Positions 51,101-63,329 of a DNA stretch of 64,000 nt are shown here, piece after piece. Every line of letters begins with the position of its first letter. Position 1 is the first letter of the stretch. A program made the position numbers and the translations under genes. A model generated the notes under the pieces. The model saw only the letters and a program-made list of their open reading frames with translations. It had not been told where the DNA came from and did not search any database. Source of the DNA: Canna indica (Eukaryota; Streptophyta; Magnoliopsida; Zingiberales; Cannaceae). The stretch spans positions 83,940,001-84,004,000 of the forward strand of contig CP136892.1 in NCBI GenBank assembly GCA_034359265.1, in the 5' to 3' direction.

Positions 51101-51965
51101 GAGAATTTATGGTCCTTATTAGGCATACAATTCTAGATTCTAAGTTTTACTGTGAACCATGGAAAGACAATACTCAAATAGAACCATGGAAAGAAAGTGA
51201 AAATTGACATCTAAATTAATCTGAAGCCAATAACTAAGTAAAAATAATATGCTAATAACCCTCTACATTTACTAAAACAACTAAAATCAGTAATGCTAAA
51301 GAGATCCTAAATAAGAGGACTCTGAATGATTTTAGCAGGAAAACATGGACTAGGTCTATAATTTTTTTTTGAATTCATGTATGTACTGAGTCTTCCAAAA
51401 GTACCATGTGAAAATTGTAGGCAGTGAAATTAAGAAGGAAAAAGGAAGCATTTTTTTTGTTATTGACCTGCGTTGTGAGCACAATAATGAGAGCACAGAG
51501 GAAGCTCAAGCTCTGCTTGTAGTAGGCCTTCATCACCGTAATGGCGCCGATGGAGTAGGCGTCTCCGCCGCCGATGGAGACGCCGCAGTTGGCGAAGATG
51601 GTGATGATGACGTGCTCCTTGATGTTGAAGGGCCCGGGGTTAAGGTTGAAACCCCATCCCCGGAACACCTTCACCTCCCGGTTCGGCAGCACGGAGGCCA
51701 TGAACCGCCCGACGGGCAGCACGGCGATCTGCATCAGGATGGCGGAGATGGTCAGCGGCTGCGTGCGGTAGGTGAAGAAAGTGTTGAGGAAGATGAGGAG
51801 GCTGCAGGATGCCAGCCCAAGGAACCACGCCCTGAATGTCATCACCGGTAGCGTCGGGTCGTCCGTCTCCGGCACGACCAGCGCTACCTCCTCCACCGGG
51901 CACCTCTCCACCTCCTCCTCCGCCGGCGGAGGACCATCTCCTTTCCTTTCTCCCTTGGAAACCAT
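48121..51965 (-). CDS. Oligopeptide transporter (OPT family, PT clade)
   Basis: Six exons (minus): 51468-51965, 50698-50795, 49531-50100, 49164-49419, 48822-49004, 48121-48735; in frame; 739 aa, normal for plant OPTs. A hydrophilic acidic N-terminus (~1-42) is followed by many hydrophobic segments, for example [38 protein letters not shown] and [20 protein letters not shown]. The two OPT signatures are present: [10 protein letters not shown] (N109-P110-G111) and KIPPR (525-529). The C-terminus [12 protein letters not shown]...GCPVF fits OPT1/OPT5-like members and not the YSL clade. OPTs are proton-coupled plasma-membrane carriers for tetra/pentapeptides, glutathione or metal complexes; the substrate cannot be read from sequence. 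Intron 2 contains open stretches that are not exons, because splicing 50698 to 50100 gives the conserved FRALHEKD. Confidence 0.92.
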
Positions 51966-52065
51966 GGCAGAAAAGTTACAGAGAGAGAAAGAGAGAGAGG
52001 AAGTAAACTAGTAAATGTTGAACTTTGAAATGGAAATGATGAGTGAGAGTGAGAGGGACGGAGAG

Positions 52066-52072
52066 ATATAAA
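52066..52072 (-). promoter_or_regulatory. Probable TATA element of the OPT gene
   Basis: On the minus strand TTTATAT lies about 105 bases before the OPT start codon, between GA/CT-rich stretches. A start site near 52035 would leave a leader of about 70 bases. The match to consensus is moderate. Confidence 0.4.
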
Positions 52073-52302
52073 GGGAGTAGAAAATGCGTCAGTCTTGGAG
52101 GCGAGCGTGGCGGTCACGAGCTGCGCGCCGACCGCACACGATTGTCTTGGCCTGCGACGCTGGGACGGAGAAGGTAGTGCACATGCGGACCCATGGCGGG
52201 GCCTGCGATGGGATGACGTGGACCTGCAACGTAGACGGACGCCCTCTCCCTCGCAGCATCCGCGAGGACACGCGAACCTTCCCCAACGGCGGATACTTCC
52301 GC

Positions 52303-52308
52303 CACGTG
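52303..52308. promoter_or_regulatory. G-box in the OPT promoter
   Basis: GCCACGTGTC, a strong G-box/ABRE-like core, in a GC-rich island (52080-52330) about 340 bases before the OPT start codon. It is a potential bZIP/bHLH site. Confidence 0.4.
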
Positions 52309-54493
52309 TCTCAGGTCCCGCCTCTTTGACCTTTTTTCCATGGTCCCTGTTTGGTTCGGGTCGTCTTCATTGACGTAGAGAAAAGTTGCGCCAATCATTT
52401 GCGTGCGGGCCGAAAAGAACAGCGAAAAAGCTGCGACGCATGCATCGAGTACATCTGATCGCCTGTGATGATTCAAACAGGAGTCTGGCGATGAGTCTTA
52501 TCTAGGCAGTGATCTGACTTGGTTGGTTCTGCTTCCCACGCACGACGTTGTTCTTGACTGCATCGAAATAAATGCCTCGAAAATTTCCCCTTTCATTTAA
52601 ACAGACAACACTAAACTCCAACAATTGTTGAACTTCTCGGGTTCCCAATCTACTCTCGAAACCAAACTTATTTTGATGGTTTCAATAATTTTTCAACTAT
52701 TGAAATCAAGCTTATATGAGATGAGAAATATTAAAAAAAATTTAACCCATGTACTCTCTCGGTTCCATAATTAGTGATTTTTTAGATTTGACACATAGAT
52801 TAAAAATATTATTTAATAATATAATTTTTAATAATTTTTTTTTATTTTTACTAAATTAGTCATAGTATAATTCTTAAATTTCATACTTTTATTATTGTAC
52901 TTCATTGATGGAAGAAATTTTTATTAGAGGTTAAAATTAGTAAAAAAATAATTAATACTACATTGAAAATCTAAAGTGTCATTTAATATAAAATTTTTAA
53001 AAAAATCCTAAAAAATCACTTATTATGAAACAGATGAAGTATCTAATAATCCTCCTAATAGTTACATATAATAAAATATTCATGATTATTGATAAAATTA
53101 TAATTCATGTCATTGTGAGTGATTGAAATGATTATTATTTATTAGACTGATTTTTAGGAGGATATAGCAAGACTCATTTTAGATTTCATGCATGCTTGTC
53201 ATGAGTTGATGAATTATTTCAAAATAGTTGTTCTAACTTTTTAATTCATTGTTTATATATATATTTGGAAAAGTTAAAATTTGTATGAGCACCACTAAAT
53301 TTTCATGCTTAGCGCATTGGTTTCTCCACACGTATGTAGTGGATAGTGTTTGACGGATAGATGGACCTTTGTGGTTTTGCTGAAAAGTTGGAGTCACCAC
53401 ACATGCATTACGGTAGATGCATCAAAATCTTTTGGTTATGTAGTAATTTTGACTCTTCAGAATTTTTGGCATGCACACCTTAGCTAGAAAGTGATATTAA
53501 ATGATGACTTTATATATGTAAATTTGTGATAAAAGATTTATTTTTGTGTATGGAGCATGAACCGCATGTTTAATGATGTGTTTATTATTATATGAATTAA
53601 TACTATGCACATTAGTTTCTAGAGTGAATTAGAAGTGTAAAATTGTTTTTATGTTAACATGATGTGATAAAAGTTGTATGAAAAACTCTTGCAATATTTT
53701 TTTTCTTTTTGGTTGAATAGAATATGCAAGCTAAGTTAGGATAATTCATAAAAATAATAATTAATGTGATAAATTTTAAGTACTCTTAGCGCAGGATGTA
53801 GCGGTCTACTGATAGGTAAATTCATGGCTCAAGAGTCTTATACCTCATAGAAAATTGGCATCAAGATTCTATAAGTTTGGCATCAAGAGTCATCTTATAT
53901 TAAATTTGATCACATAGGTTATCATGAGTATTCGAGGGAGGCATATTCGAGGGAGGCATTGGTAGGGGCAATCATAGTATTTAAGTATTTGAAAGAGAGA
54001 TTTTTTTGAAGTTAGTATTTGAAAGAGAGTTTATCATGATTGATGTTCAAATTGACATAAATTCAAGTAATAGTGTCATTGGTATCATTTTTAGTTGAAT
54101 TGTTTTTTTAGACTTGGATAAATTTATCTTTTTTCCGATGAAGATATTGTATTGTTGAAAGATTTGTTTTAATGTTTCTAATGCTTTTTTTAGTGGCTTT
54201 GGAAGCAGTGAGGATGCCATTACATAGTGGTTTTGAAAGGAATGAGAATGTCATTAGTAAACATAATGTGCCTTATCTCAATGAAGTTTCTAAATTTAAA
54301 ATGGCTTATTAGTTTATCGGATACAAATTGGTTCATCATTTTGCTTAAGATTTGAGCCACTAAGAAATATAGAAAGGAAGACAAAAAAAACTTGCAATGG
54401 AAATATAATTAAAAAAATTAAGGGGGGATTTTTTTTTTGAATTATATATAGATTGCACAAATTTTTGCCCAAACTTTAGCAAGAATCATATTA

Positions 54494-54722
54494 GGTTTAA
54501 TTATATTTTTGATCTCTCAAAATATTACATTTTTTTTCGTTTGGTTCATCTTTTTTTTTAAAATTATTTTCGTTTTCGTTTGGTCCCTCTGTAATTTTCT
54601 GTTAACTTTGATTGTTAAGTGCTAATATGACAATATGCTGACATGAAAATGAGGAACTGAACGAAAAATATATATATTTTAAGGGACTAGATGAAAAAAA
54701 TATATTTTAATAATCTAAAACA

Positions 54723-54760
<38 letters not shown>

Positions 54761-55061
54761 GAGGTGAATATTTTGAAATAAGAAAAAAAAATGATAAGAT
54801 TTTTTATATTGATGAATAAGATGAGAATATATATAATTATGCTTTAAGTTATTAAAATATATATTTTTTTATTTAATTTCTTAAAATATTTTTTTTTCAT
54901 TTGGTCCCTCTTGGCATTTAACAGCAAAAGTTAACAAAAAATTAACGAATGGACTAAACGGAAACAAAATTAATTTACGAGGAACTAAATGATTTTTTTT
55001 TAAAAAAATATGGATCAAACAAAAAAAATGTTATATTTTGAATAAAAAACATAATTAAATC
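54494..55061. mobile_element. Mutator-like MITE, 568 bp, with internal (TA)n
   Basis: The left end GGTTTAATTATATTTTTGAT mirrors the right end ...ATAATTAAATC (complement GATTTAATTATGTTTTTT). The inverted repeats extend over 100 bases and include TTTTTTTCGTTTGG and its counterpart. The perfect 9-base duplication ATCATATTA is at 54485-54493 and 55062-55070. An (AT)n run at 54727-54757 lies near the centre. No coding capacity. Confidence 0.82.
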
Positions 55062-55353
55062 ATCATATTATATCAAACAATTGACCTGGAGTTTTTTATT
55101 TATTTATCATTTTCAGGTATTTGGTTTGTCTGCCTAATTTAAAATTTTAAATGGTTCCTCAAACACCAACTTTCGAGTGTAGCCCTCATTTTTGCCCGTT
55201 GACTGCAGCACAGCATCACCAAAAAGCCATGGCTTCCCTGCGTCAGATTGCTTGCAATTCAGAGCATCTTCAACTCTTCCAACTCCAACAGTACACATTA
55301 AACATTAAATAAGTTAGTGACAGTGAAGACTGAACTCTGCAGAGTGTGCTCAC

Positions 55354-55632
55354 TGATCAGCTTCAATATTTTATTTCAGCTGTGGAATCTGTTCCCCTGT
55401 AATGGCCTTTCCCACAAACAGACATATGCTTATTAGGTCATTATATATAAGAATTCACTTCCTTCCATAAGCCATCAGCATTTCATCTAGCATCTGCAAT
55501 TTAAAGTACAATAAATCTGATCGGCTTCAATATTTTATTTCAACTGTACGAGGCATATCTGTTCCCTGTTATTGCCTCTCCCACAAGCAGACAAGCCTAC
55601 TAAATCATTATGTGTAGGAATTCATTTTTTCT
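55354..55632. repeat. Local duplication, two ~110-base copies
   Basis: TGATCRGCTTCAATATTTTA starts both copies (55354 and 55518). They then share ATCTGTTCCC, CCCACAARCAGACA and AGGAATTCA/AGAATTCA at diverged but clear similarity. No coding capacity. Confidence 0.65.
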
Positions 55633-57010
55633 CTATGCTCTCAGCTCTTGATCTCTATATGAGAATGCCTAAGCTATACCTTAGGACTAATGTGGATGTA
55701 GAAGAAATAATATATATCTGTAACAATGACAGCATATAGGTCAATCACAGGTCACATAGATGTTGGATTATTGGAGAACATGCAATCAGTGAGTCCTTTT
55801 TCTGATTACTTATATATTATTAAAATACTATGGTGACAACAAGAGAAGGACCCACATCAGGGGAAGAGCCTAAGAAGAGATAAGCTTTAATGTTATTATT
55901 AGTACAAGGACTGAGGAGGATGTTGCACATTGTCAATTGATTTATGTAGCATTCCTTGGTTTTGGTTGGTTATTGGTAGCAAATTGTCTGCATCTGATGG
56001 CAAGTTGAATTGTTTTGAAAAAATTAGTTCCGGCAAGAACATTATTAGCCTATTAAGTAAGGGGGTCGAATTAAACACGGTCCTTACGAACCTACGCCCT
56101 ATTTATTGCTCAATTAGTAGCTTTTTTTTTTTTGTTACTTCTCTATAACAAAAACTCAAAAATATAACATTTCAATTAATCCTTAGCTGATTAATATCAA
56201 CAACAATGGAGGAGATGACCGGAGGAGATGAGAAGTTTAAAATATCAAGAGGAACCTTGAAGTCAGTCTCTACAATGAAATGTGATACGAGGCATTCCTT
56301 GACGGCCACATCTTCTAATTGAAGAATGCACTGATCAACAATAGGGTTACTAATGACATTTAGGCTTTGTAGTTTTTAATAATAAAGCCCGTACCACCTG
56401 TATCATATAAAAAAATGCATCACAGTTCAATTTAAGAAGATCCAATTCGAATGAAATCCATTTAATACATAATGTCCTTACGTTGAAAGGGCTCTTAGAC
56501 AATAAATCTTTAAGATATTCATTAGTGAAAGTTAAAATTTTAATCATAAGGCACCTTGGGGTGGCTACCTAACCTCGTATTGCAAATCATTTCTAGCGTT
56601 CAGATGAACCAACAAAATTAAAGTGCCACAAAACATATAAACTTAGGATGACTAACCGAATAGAGGAGCCAATTACCGCTAATCCATTTCACAATACAAT
56701 GTCATCTGCGCATTTACGGCGTCAAATTACATGTCTTGCAATTTTTTGATACTTGAGGGGGAAAAAAGAAAGAAGGGTTTCATACATTCAACAAACTATT
56801 CTAATTGGGCTTTTAATTGGCCCAGACTGACATCAGTTGAAATTTGACGGACCAGATTGCACGCAACCGGTTGAAGAGAGCCAAGACCGTCCGATTGATC
56901 CAGTCTCCACCCCCAAATTGAAGAGGAATAAACTGAGATATTTTAAAATCGAGTAATATAACGTTCGTTCGCCTTTTTGTTTACTTCGGGCGACGAGGAA
57001 GAGAAGAAGA

Positions 57011-60000
57011 ATGACGGGAGGAAGAGCTTCGAGCTCGAGCCCCTCCGATCTGCTTCAAAGAATCAAGGGTAGGAGAATCATATTTACTTTTATTTGCTTC
57101 ATTCTACCTCGGATCTCTTTCTGATGCCTTCGTCGTCGTTTGATTTCTATGCGTAGGTTTTGTGCGATCCCTCGTCGAGGATCTCAGCAACTGTCGGCCT
57201 ATTTCTGTTGCTCTCGATCGGTACAGGAACTACTGCTCCGATCCTTCGGGGAACTGGTATGCCCTGCTAACCCTACCATTGTATTCCGTTTCATCGATCT
57301 CATGAGGTGGTCCTCTTGAAGTTATGCTTTATTTTCTTGCCTGATTCGCAAATGGACTTATACGAGATATATTGCGAATCTCCACCTCTATGATGGTTTT
57401 ATGCTGGAGAAAATTTTGTTACAGAGTCATCTGATGGTGGGATTATTTGAGGGTTTTCTATGTAAAACCTATATATTTATGAGATTCCGTTTTGTTATTG
57501 TGTAGTACCCGAATACTAGTATTTGTTTGTCAAGAATCTAAAATAAGCATTGACCGCATAACAAGGGTGATTTTGTTCCTCTAGTATGAGATTGAGATAA
57601 ACCTAAGTCGCATCACATGGCATTGATTCATCTTTTTACTGATCGTCTCCATACATTGATTCCAAATATGGGAAATGATGCGTGTTGCCCATGCGTGTAT
57701 GTGTACGCGTGTGTTCCATGTTAAGATCTTGTTGATTTATGTACCTTCTCCTCCTCCCTCTCGGTCTCTATCTCATCCATTCTTTCTAGTTTCTACGTAA
57801 TGCTTTATTGAGACTTTCCAAATTGCAGCACTTGCAGCTATGACTTGCCAAAAGGCAAGGAGATAATCTCCATTGAGAAGACTAGTCATGCATGTAGACT
57901 GGGTAAGGCATCTTTCATGTCTATTGTGACTGATGCAATCAAATTTGGTCATCTTATATACGTGCAAAGCATACTGTGCATTTCTGTTCTACTTTTTTGC
58001 CTCTAAAATTTCAAGTTTAGCAAGCTTTATTTTTTATACAATTATTTATTAATCTACTTTTCTCTTTTGCTTAGATGTTTTGCTTAAGGTGCTGCTAATC
58101 ATACAACAATTGTTACAAGAAAACAAACATGGATCCAAGAGAGACATATACTACATGCACCCTTCTGTTTTTGTAGGTAAAACTTTTTTTTCCCATTGGA
58201 CTTATTATCATATAAATCAAATGTGTAATCATCTCCTTTTAGTTCATTTCTTTATGTTGCTGATATTTTTGAACCATCATTTTTGTCTTATTGCATAAGG
58301 CTGCATATTGCATCTTTAGGGCAAGTTTTAATAATTATGATATCTTGAATGCATTAGTTGTACACGGAGCAATCCCACTTTTGTGGGCTTTGGGGAGGGT
58401 TAATGTACACAACGTTCCCCTTGCTTTTTCGCAGAGAAGCCATTTTCGTGGCTCGAACCCATGACCTCCAAGTCATAAGTGGGTAACTTTACCGTTACAC
58501 CAAAGCCACCCTCTTAAATGCATTAGTTTTCCATTATTGTGTGATATGAGTAGGCTAGATGTTTGTCATACTTGGTAAGATTTGTTGATATCTTTTATGG
58601 TTGAAGGTGGTGCAACATCTTGGATTTTAGAAAGCTTTTGTCCTTCGCCGATATAAACTTCAGCATTATAGACAAAAATTTGGTAGAAGACAATTGAAAT
58701 ATGAAGGTTATTGCACTAATTTCTGATGTTATCGCACTAAAGTACTTTTACCTGCAGACAACACTTTTTTTTTCTATTTGATTGACATTGAACTCACGGA
58801 ATATTGAAATATTCAACAAGATAGTTTTTAAATTTTCTTTACTTTCTGTATCTTATTCATAGAACATAACATGGTTCTAATACGCAAAAATTTGGAAAGC
58901 ACCTGTTACATAATATCTTTGCATTTTCCTCTTGTTTCTGCAGAGCAAGCAGTTGTTGATCGGGCAATCAACGACATCTGCATCCTCTTAAAATGCAGCC
59001 GTCATCATCTAAATGTGGTGTGCTAATTTGTGAATTTGACTGTGCTGGTGCTTTTTTGCTTATGTTTGCCCGTTTAACTTTATCTATGTTCAATATATAC
59101 TCTGTCTACACAACCATATTGAGTTAAGAACAGCAAGTAACTGATAGACCTGTCACTCTAGATAGTAGCATTGCTGCATACTATGTTTTGTTTGTCCTTG
59201 TCCTTATTAGTTGTATGTAAATAACTATGAATCATAGTTTTTTCAACAGTTCATTGTATTGTTTTAAGAATCTGATGCTTTTTATACCTGCAGGTACCTG
59301 CAGGGAAAGGGTAGATCCTGCTACTTGGTCTAGTCAACATTTGATGATATCCTTGCCTTACTTTTACATACTGTATATTTATTGATGACTGAAATTTTAG
59401 TTAAGATAGTTTTACCAATGCCAGAAACCTTCATATATTTTGTCCTCTTGTATATCCCATCACTGGTACTCAAGTTTCTCCTTTTGTTTCCGTACAAAAG
59501 TTGCAATTTTATTTTTGTTTCCCATTCAGACCCCCATTAAACAATTTTAGTGAAAGATAAGTTAGTACTATAATTTGCTTTGCCTTAATTCTGTTATGGA
59601 AGTTAGAATAGGACATGCCTGCTCATTTCATTTCTAAATATCAGTTTGTTCTTCCCAGATTGGTGATGGGTTGGTTAAGATTCTTAGAAGCTGGTAGGAA
59701 GGTTGATTGCATTAATAGTCGAAGCACTGTAAGCTTCATATTCCATATTCAACACAATAGCTTGACATCTTACTGAGCTTACTAAAGCTGGACTGAATTT
59801 GCAGGCCTATTCTGTTCCCGTGTCTCTTGAGGAAGTGGAAGGTAAATGGAAGTTGTTAGATTAATGGCTGAATAATATGATTCTCCCTTGCATATGGACC
59901 AAACTTACATTGTATATGAAATGATACCTAAGCAGAATACAAGCAAGCAAATGTGGATTCTCTTGCAACATTTTCTGGTGTTCTTGATGTTAACTTAAAC

Positions 60001-62132
60001 TTGATAAAAATTTCAAGATACCTGGGTATAGTTGGTGTATCAGTGTATGACACACTTGAATGAAGCTTTTATCTTTAATTTGCTCAATGAACCTCATACA
60101 CTTTTGGTGGTGATACTTGTTCCGTTGATCATGCTTGTAAATGCTTTTGAAGTACATTCCGATTGGACGAACAAGTGGGCCTGTGTTATTACGTCTATAT
60201 GTCAGTGTCAAAGGTGGTCTCATCATGAAATTTTCACTAGTGGGTAACGAGTGATAAGCAATTTGTTTCAATCTTCATGATAAGAGGAATAATTAATAAT
60301 TTTTGTTATGAACTCCATCAAAATAGAATGATCTTACCAGGAAAAGATAAGGTTCTACTCTATTAAAAAGGCCGGCATTTAATCCTAATCTATATTTAGC
60401 AGTGGTAGAGAAGATTGGGTAATTTGGCTGCAAAAAAGATTGGTTGGGAAAATGGACACCTCTAGTTTTATTTACTATTTTTTTGTTTAAAATTACAGCA
60501 TATTCTGCCACCAATTTTTCTTTTAATTTTATGCAGATTGAAGCTATGCAAAAACATCTGATTCTTTGTTTCTTGTTGATAGACATCCTAAGGATTCCTG
60601 TTAAATTATTGTTTTCAGTGTTGTACTTAAAAAAAAAAGCATCTAATTTGTTATTTTCCTTGAATATGCTGGACAGGGCTTGTAGTGTTAAGATATTTAA
60701 TTCTTTTTTCCTGAGGAAATTAATTACATATTTTTTCATGTTGTTTGTCTTAATAATCAACACTAAGAATCTCTCTTTTTTGTCTCTGTAGATATTGTGA
60801 GTGTTGCTAAATATATTCTTGTTGTAGAGAAAGAATCAGGCAAGTGTTCCTCTGTCAACTCTATGTTTGTCTTTGCATTAACAAGTTGTACTGATTTATT
60901 TGTTCTATTTTACGTTTTCCAGTGTTTCAGCGCTTGGCAAATGACAAGTTTTGTGAGAGAAATCACTGCATTATCATCACAGTAAGCAGAAGCACTTGTT
61001 ATAGCTTTACTCTATACCTTTAATTGCTGTGACTGATACACTTTTCTAACTTTAACCAGGGAAGAGGATATCCAGATGTTTCTACAAGAAGGCATGTTTA
61101 ATTTTGTTTCTGATACCTTCTTCATACAAATCCTTGTTTATTATATCCAGTGATCTACTGTGTTTGCTGCAGGTTTTTGTCCCATCTCGTCGAGAAGCTG
61201 TGTTTGCCCGTGTATTGCTTGGTAGATTGTGATCCTTATGGTTTTGATATTCTGACCATCTATAGGTTTGGTTCTATGGTATGACCACATACTTGGTGTT
61301 ACTTGCATGGCTGTTCAAGGAATTAGGTTACTTAATCTCAGTATTAGGATATGAATAGAACCACATTCTCTTTTGCTTGAAAATTATTTTGAGCATCCGA
61401 TTGGTAATGGATAATCCACAAAGCTTCCTAACCTCTATTGCTTTTGATATTTGATCCTAACTCCTAACAGAGAAAAGACATGGCACTCCTAGTGAATACT
61501 GAACTAATTCATGCTTTCAATCTAAATGTCTATTCCCCTTAAAGCAAATGGCATATGATGCGGATTTGTTGCGTGTGCCTGGGGTACGTTGGCTTGGAGT
61601 CTTTCATTCAGACTTGCAGAACTATCATCTTCCAGGTCGATGTCTTCTCAAACTGACATCTGATGGTATTCTTAATATTCTTTTCTTTGCTAATACATTT
61701 TTAACTTCATTGAAGATCATTGTAAATTTTGTAAATTTTGTAAATTCTGAGTTTAAACTTAACTGAAGATAAGGCGAAAGCTGAGGCCATTTTGCTGAGA
61801 TGTTACTTGCCCAAGGAAGCACCGAAATGGAGGTTGAGTTTCAAACCACTATTGCATTACATTTCTATGTTTTAAATTTTTATTCCCCTACTGTTAGACC
61901 AATAATATATATTTTGCTTATTCTCTTCTTGCTACAATCTCATTTTCTAAACTACTTGAGTGACTTCTGATGCTATCTCATTTAAACAAATTTGTGTGAG
62001 CTGGTCAGGGGGGAGATGGAACTCATGCTTCAGAAAGGTGAAAAATTTGAGATTGAAGCTTTATCTGTCAACTCACTGTCATTCTTATCGGAGTACATTC
62101 CTTTGAAGATAAATGACGGAAGTTACATATAG
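57011..62132 (+). CDS. SPO11-1: Meiotic double-strand-break transesterase SPO11-1 (topoisomerase VI A-like)
   Basis: Fifteen exons (plus): 57011-57068, 57157-57256, 57829-57902, 58075-58176, 58944-59017, 59294-59310, 59659-59728, 59805-59841, 60792-60839, 60923-60981, 61060-61091, 61173-61278, 61545-61665, 61769-61832, 62009-62132. Splicing keeps frame and gives 361 aa; Arabidopsis SPO11-1 has 362. The winged-helix catalytic tyrosine is the second Tyr of DIYYMHPS (Y104). The Toprim part follows: Glu in LVVEKES, DCDPYG for Mg2+, then YRFGSMQMAYD and FEIEALSVNSLSFLSEYIP. SPO11-1 with SPO11-2 and the MTOPVIB subunit makes the DNA breaks that start meiotic recombination, in meiocyte nuclei. The introns after exons 9 and 11 need GC donors (CAG|GCAAGT and AAG|GCATGT). 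Exon 6 is only 17 bases. Confidence 0.95.
58360..58516 (-). mobile_element. tRNA-derived SINE (Au type) in SPO11-1 intron 4
   Basis: A 157-base insertion, minus strand, flanked by the perfect 12-base duplication AATGCATTAGTT (58348-58359, 58517-58528). Reading the minus strand, the head is tRNA-like: GGTGTAACGGTAAAGTT (box A region), then GGGTTCGAGCC (box B). The body GGCTTCTCTGCGAAAAAGCA and the tail with GTGTACA resemble the Au SINE family of flowering plants. The gene reads through it in an intron. Confidence 0.85.
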
Positions 62133-63050
62133 GTTTGCACACAATCTCATAGTTTAGCAGGTTAAAAAAAACGACTTTTAATTATCTACATGTCATTGAT
62201 TTCAAATTGGTGTTAAAATCCGCCGATATTTGCATAATGTTCTGTTTTTTCTGTTTGGGCAAAGGGCTAAAGTGTTTTGAGAATTTGAGGTAGGGGTAAG
62301 TTACGACTTTGTTCTTTTATTTGGGCATCTCGTAGTAAGTAAGTTAGGCACCATTCATTCGAATAGCTGAGACCACTATCACTCCTATTTTTCTGCTTTA
62401 AGACAAAAGAGTGGAACATCTCTCTCTCTTTAAAGCGGTATAACAATAAGTAAGGAGTAAGCTAGTCGGATCTTGCCAGGAGTTAGTGTATTGATGCAAC
62501 GAATCGTCTACAGTCTCTTTGTCAGTTAAGCGAGAGTACATAAGCTCGGGAAGCAGCACATAGAAGTACTCGAGTGAAGAAAGAAGAGAGTTAGATTTAG
62601 ATCCGGACATAGCCATAGAGGTGCGTAGCAGAGTGGCTTAAAAGCTCCTTTTTTAAGAGGCTCTTTTAAAGATGAAATTCCCGGGCAATATTGATCCTAC
62701 TGCTTTAATCTAACTGAAAAAACAGAGTATGCCCCCCCTCCCTCCTAAAGTCGTGACCGTGCTTTTTGACCAAAACCAAGAGCTACTCCAAGGCCCCGAG
62801 GGAGAATGTTTGGCCTTCCTTTCAAGTAAGGGCGGGTTTCGGAACTAACACTAAGATGGAAGGCAGGTACACGATCCCACTGGTCTGGTCCAGGTGATGG
62901 AGGCATTACTCAACTGAGAACTCACAAGATATATCAAAAGAGGGGCGAAAGCGCGCTTCTCAATTCAGTCACTGGTTGCTGGGAACACGGGAATGAAAAG
63001 AGGAAAGCTTGAAAGCTTATAAATTCAGAGTAGAGATGTTTACAAAAGCG
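62133..63050. other. SPO11-1 3' flank passing into organelle-like DNA
   Basis: The first ~200 bases are the probable SPO11-1 3' UTR. From about 62330 composition changes: evenly mixed bases, short purine/pyrimidine blocks and words such as GGGGCGAAAGCGCGCTTCTC and CGGTATAACAATAAGTAAGG. It looks like plant mitochondrial intergenic DNA, possibly a nuclear insertion (NUMT). A minus-strand frame at 62398-62610 is open but unrecognised. This rests on style alone; no mitochondrial gene was identified. Confidence 0.35.
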
Positions 63051-63059
63051 AGAAAGTAG

Positions 63060-63325
63060 AACTTCTTGTTATGGGGACAAAAGAATTAAAAAGTCTGATC
63101 AAGAGCTAATCCAGAAGATAAAGAGCCTAGTCCAAAATCTGTCAGATTTAGAACTTCCACCACCCAATTCATACATCATTTTAGAAACAGACGGCTGCAT
63201 GGAAGGTTGGGGCGGAGTCTGTAAGTGGAAGAAAAGAAAGGGTGACCCAAGAAGCTCAGAGAAAATTTGTGCTTACGCAAGCGGAAAGTTCCCAGTAATA
63301 AAATCTATCACTTTACTTATCAGTT
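63060..63325 (+). pseudogene. Endogenous pararetrovirus fragment: RNase H region
   Basis: A frame open from about 63070 encodes the start of a caulimovirid-type RNase H: a basic helix, a Pro-rich linker, then the active-site motif ETDG (63184-63195) and the GWGGVCKWK stretch. It stops resembling the family just after the next conserved Lys-Ser, near 63310, where it joins other sequence. Most of RNase H and the whole protease/reverse transcriptase are absent, so it is a broken relic. It is closest in character to badnaviruses. Confidence 0.75.
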
Positions 63326-63329
63326 CCTT

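Larger units (their letters stand above)
52331..57010. other. Spacer between divergent OPT and SPO11-1 genes
   Basis: AT-rich, with OPT upstream sequence on the left and the SPO11-1 promoter on the right. It contains a Mutator-like MITE (54494-55061) and a local duplication (55354-55632). No gene is supported; short open stretches near 55930-56150 and 56350-56550 have no recognisable domain. Confidence 0.45.

Noticed and set aside
51408..51851. 147-codon plus-strand frame rich in Asp, Gly and His
   Set aside because: It is the complement of OPT exon 1 (GC-rich) and has no independent support.
58430..58516. tRNA gene on the minus strand
   Set aside because: A and B boxes are present but the acceptor stem does not close and the sequence continues into a SINE body with target duplications.
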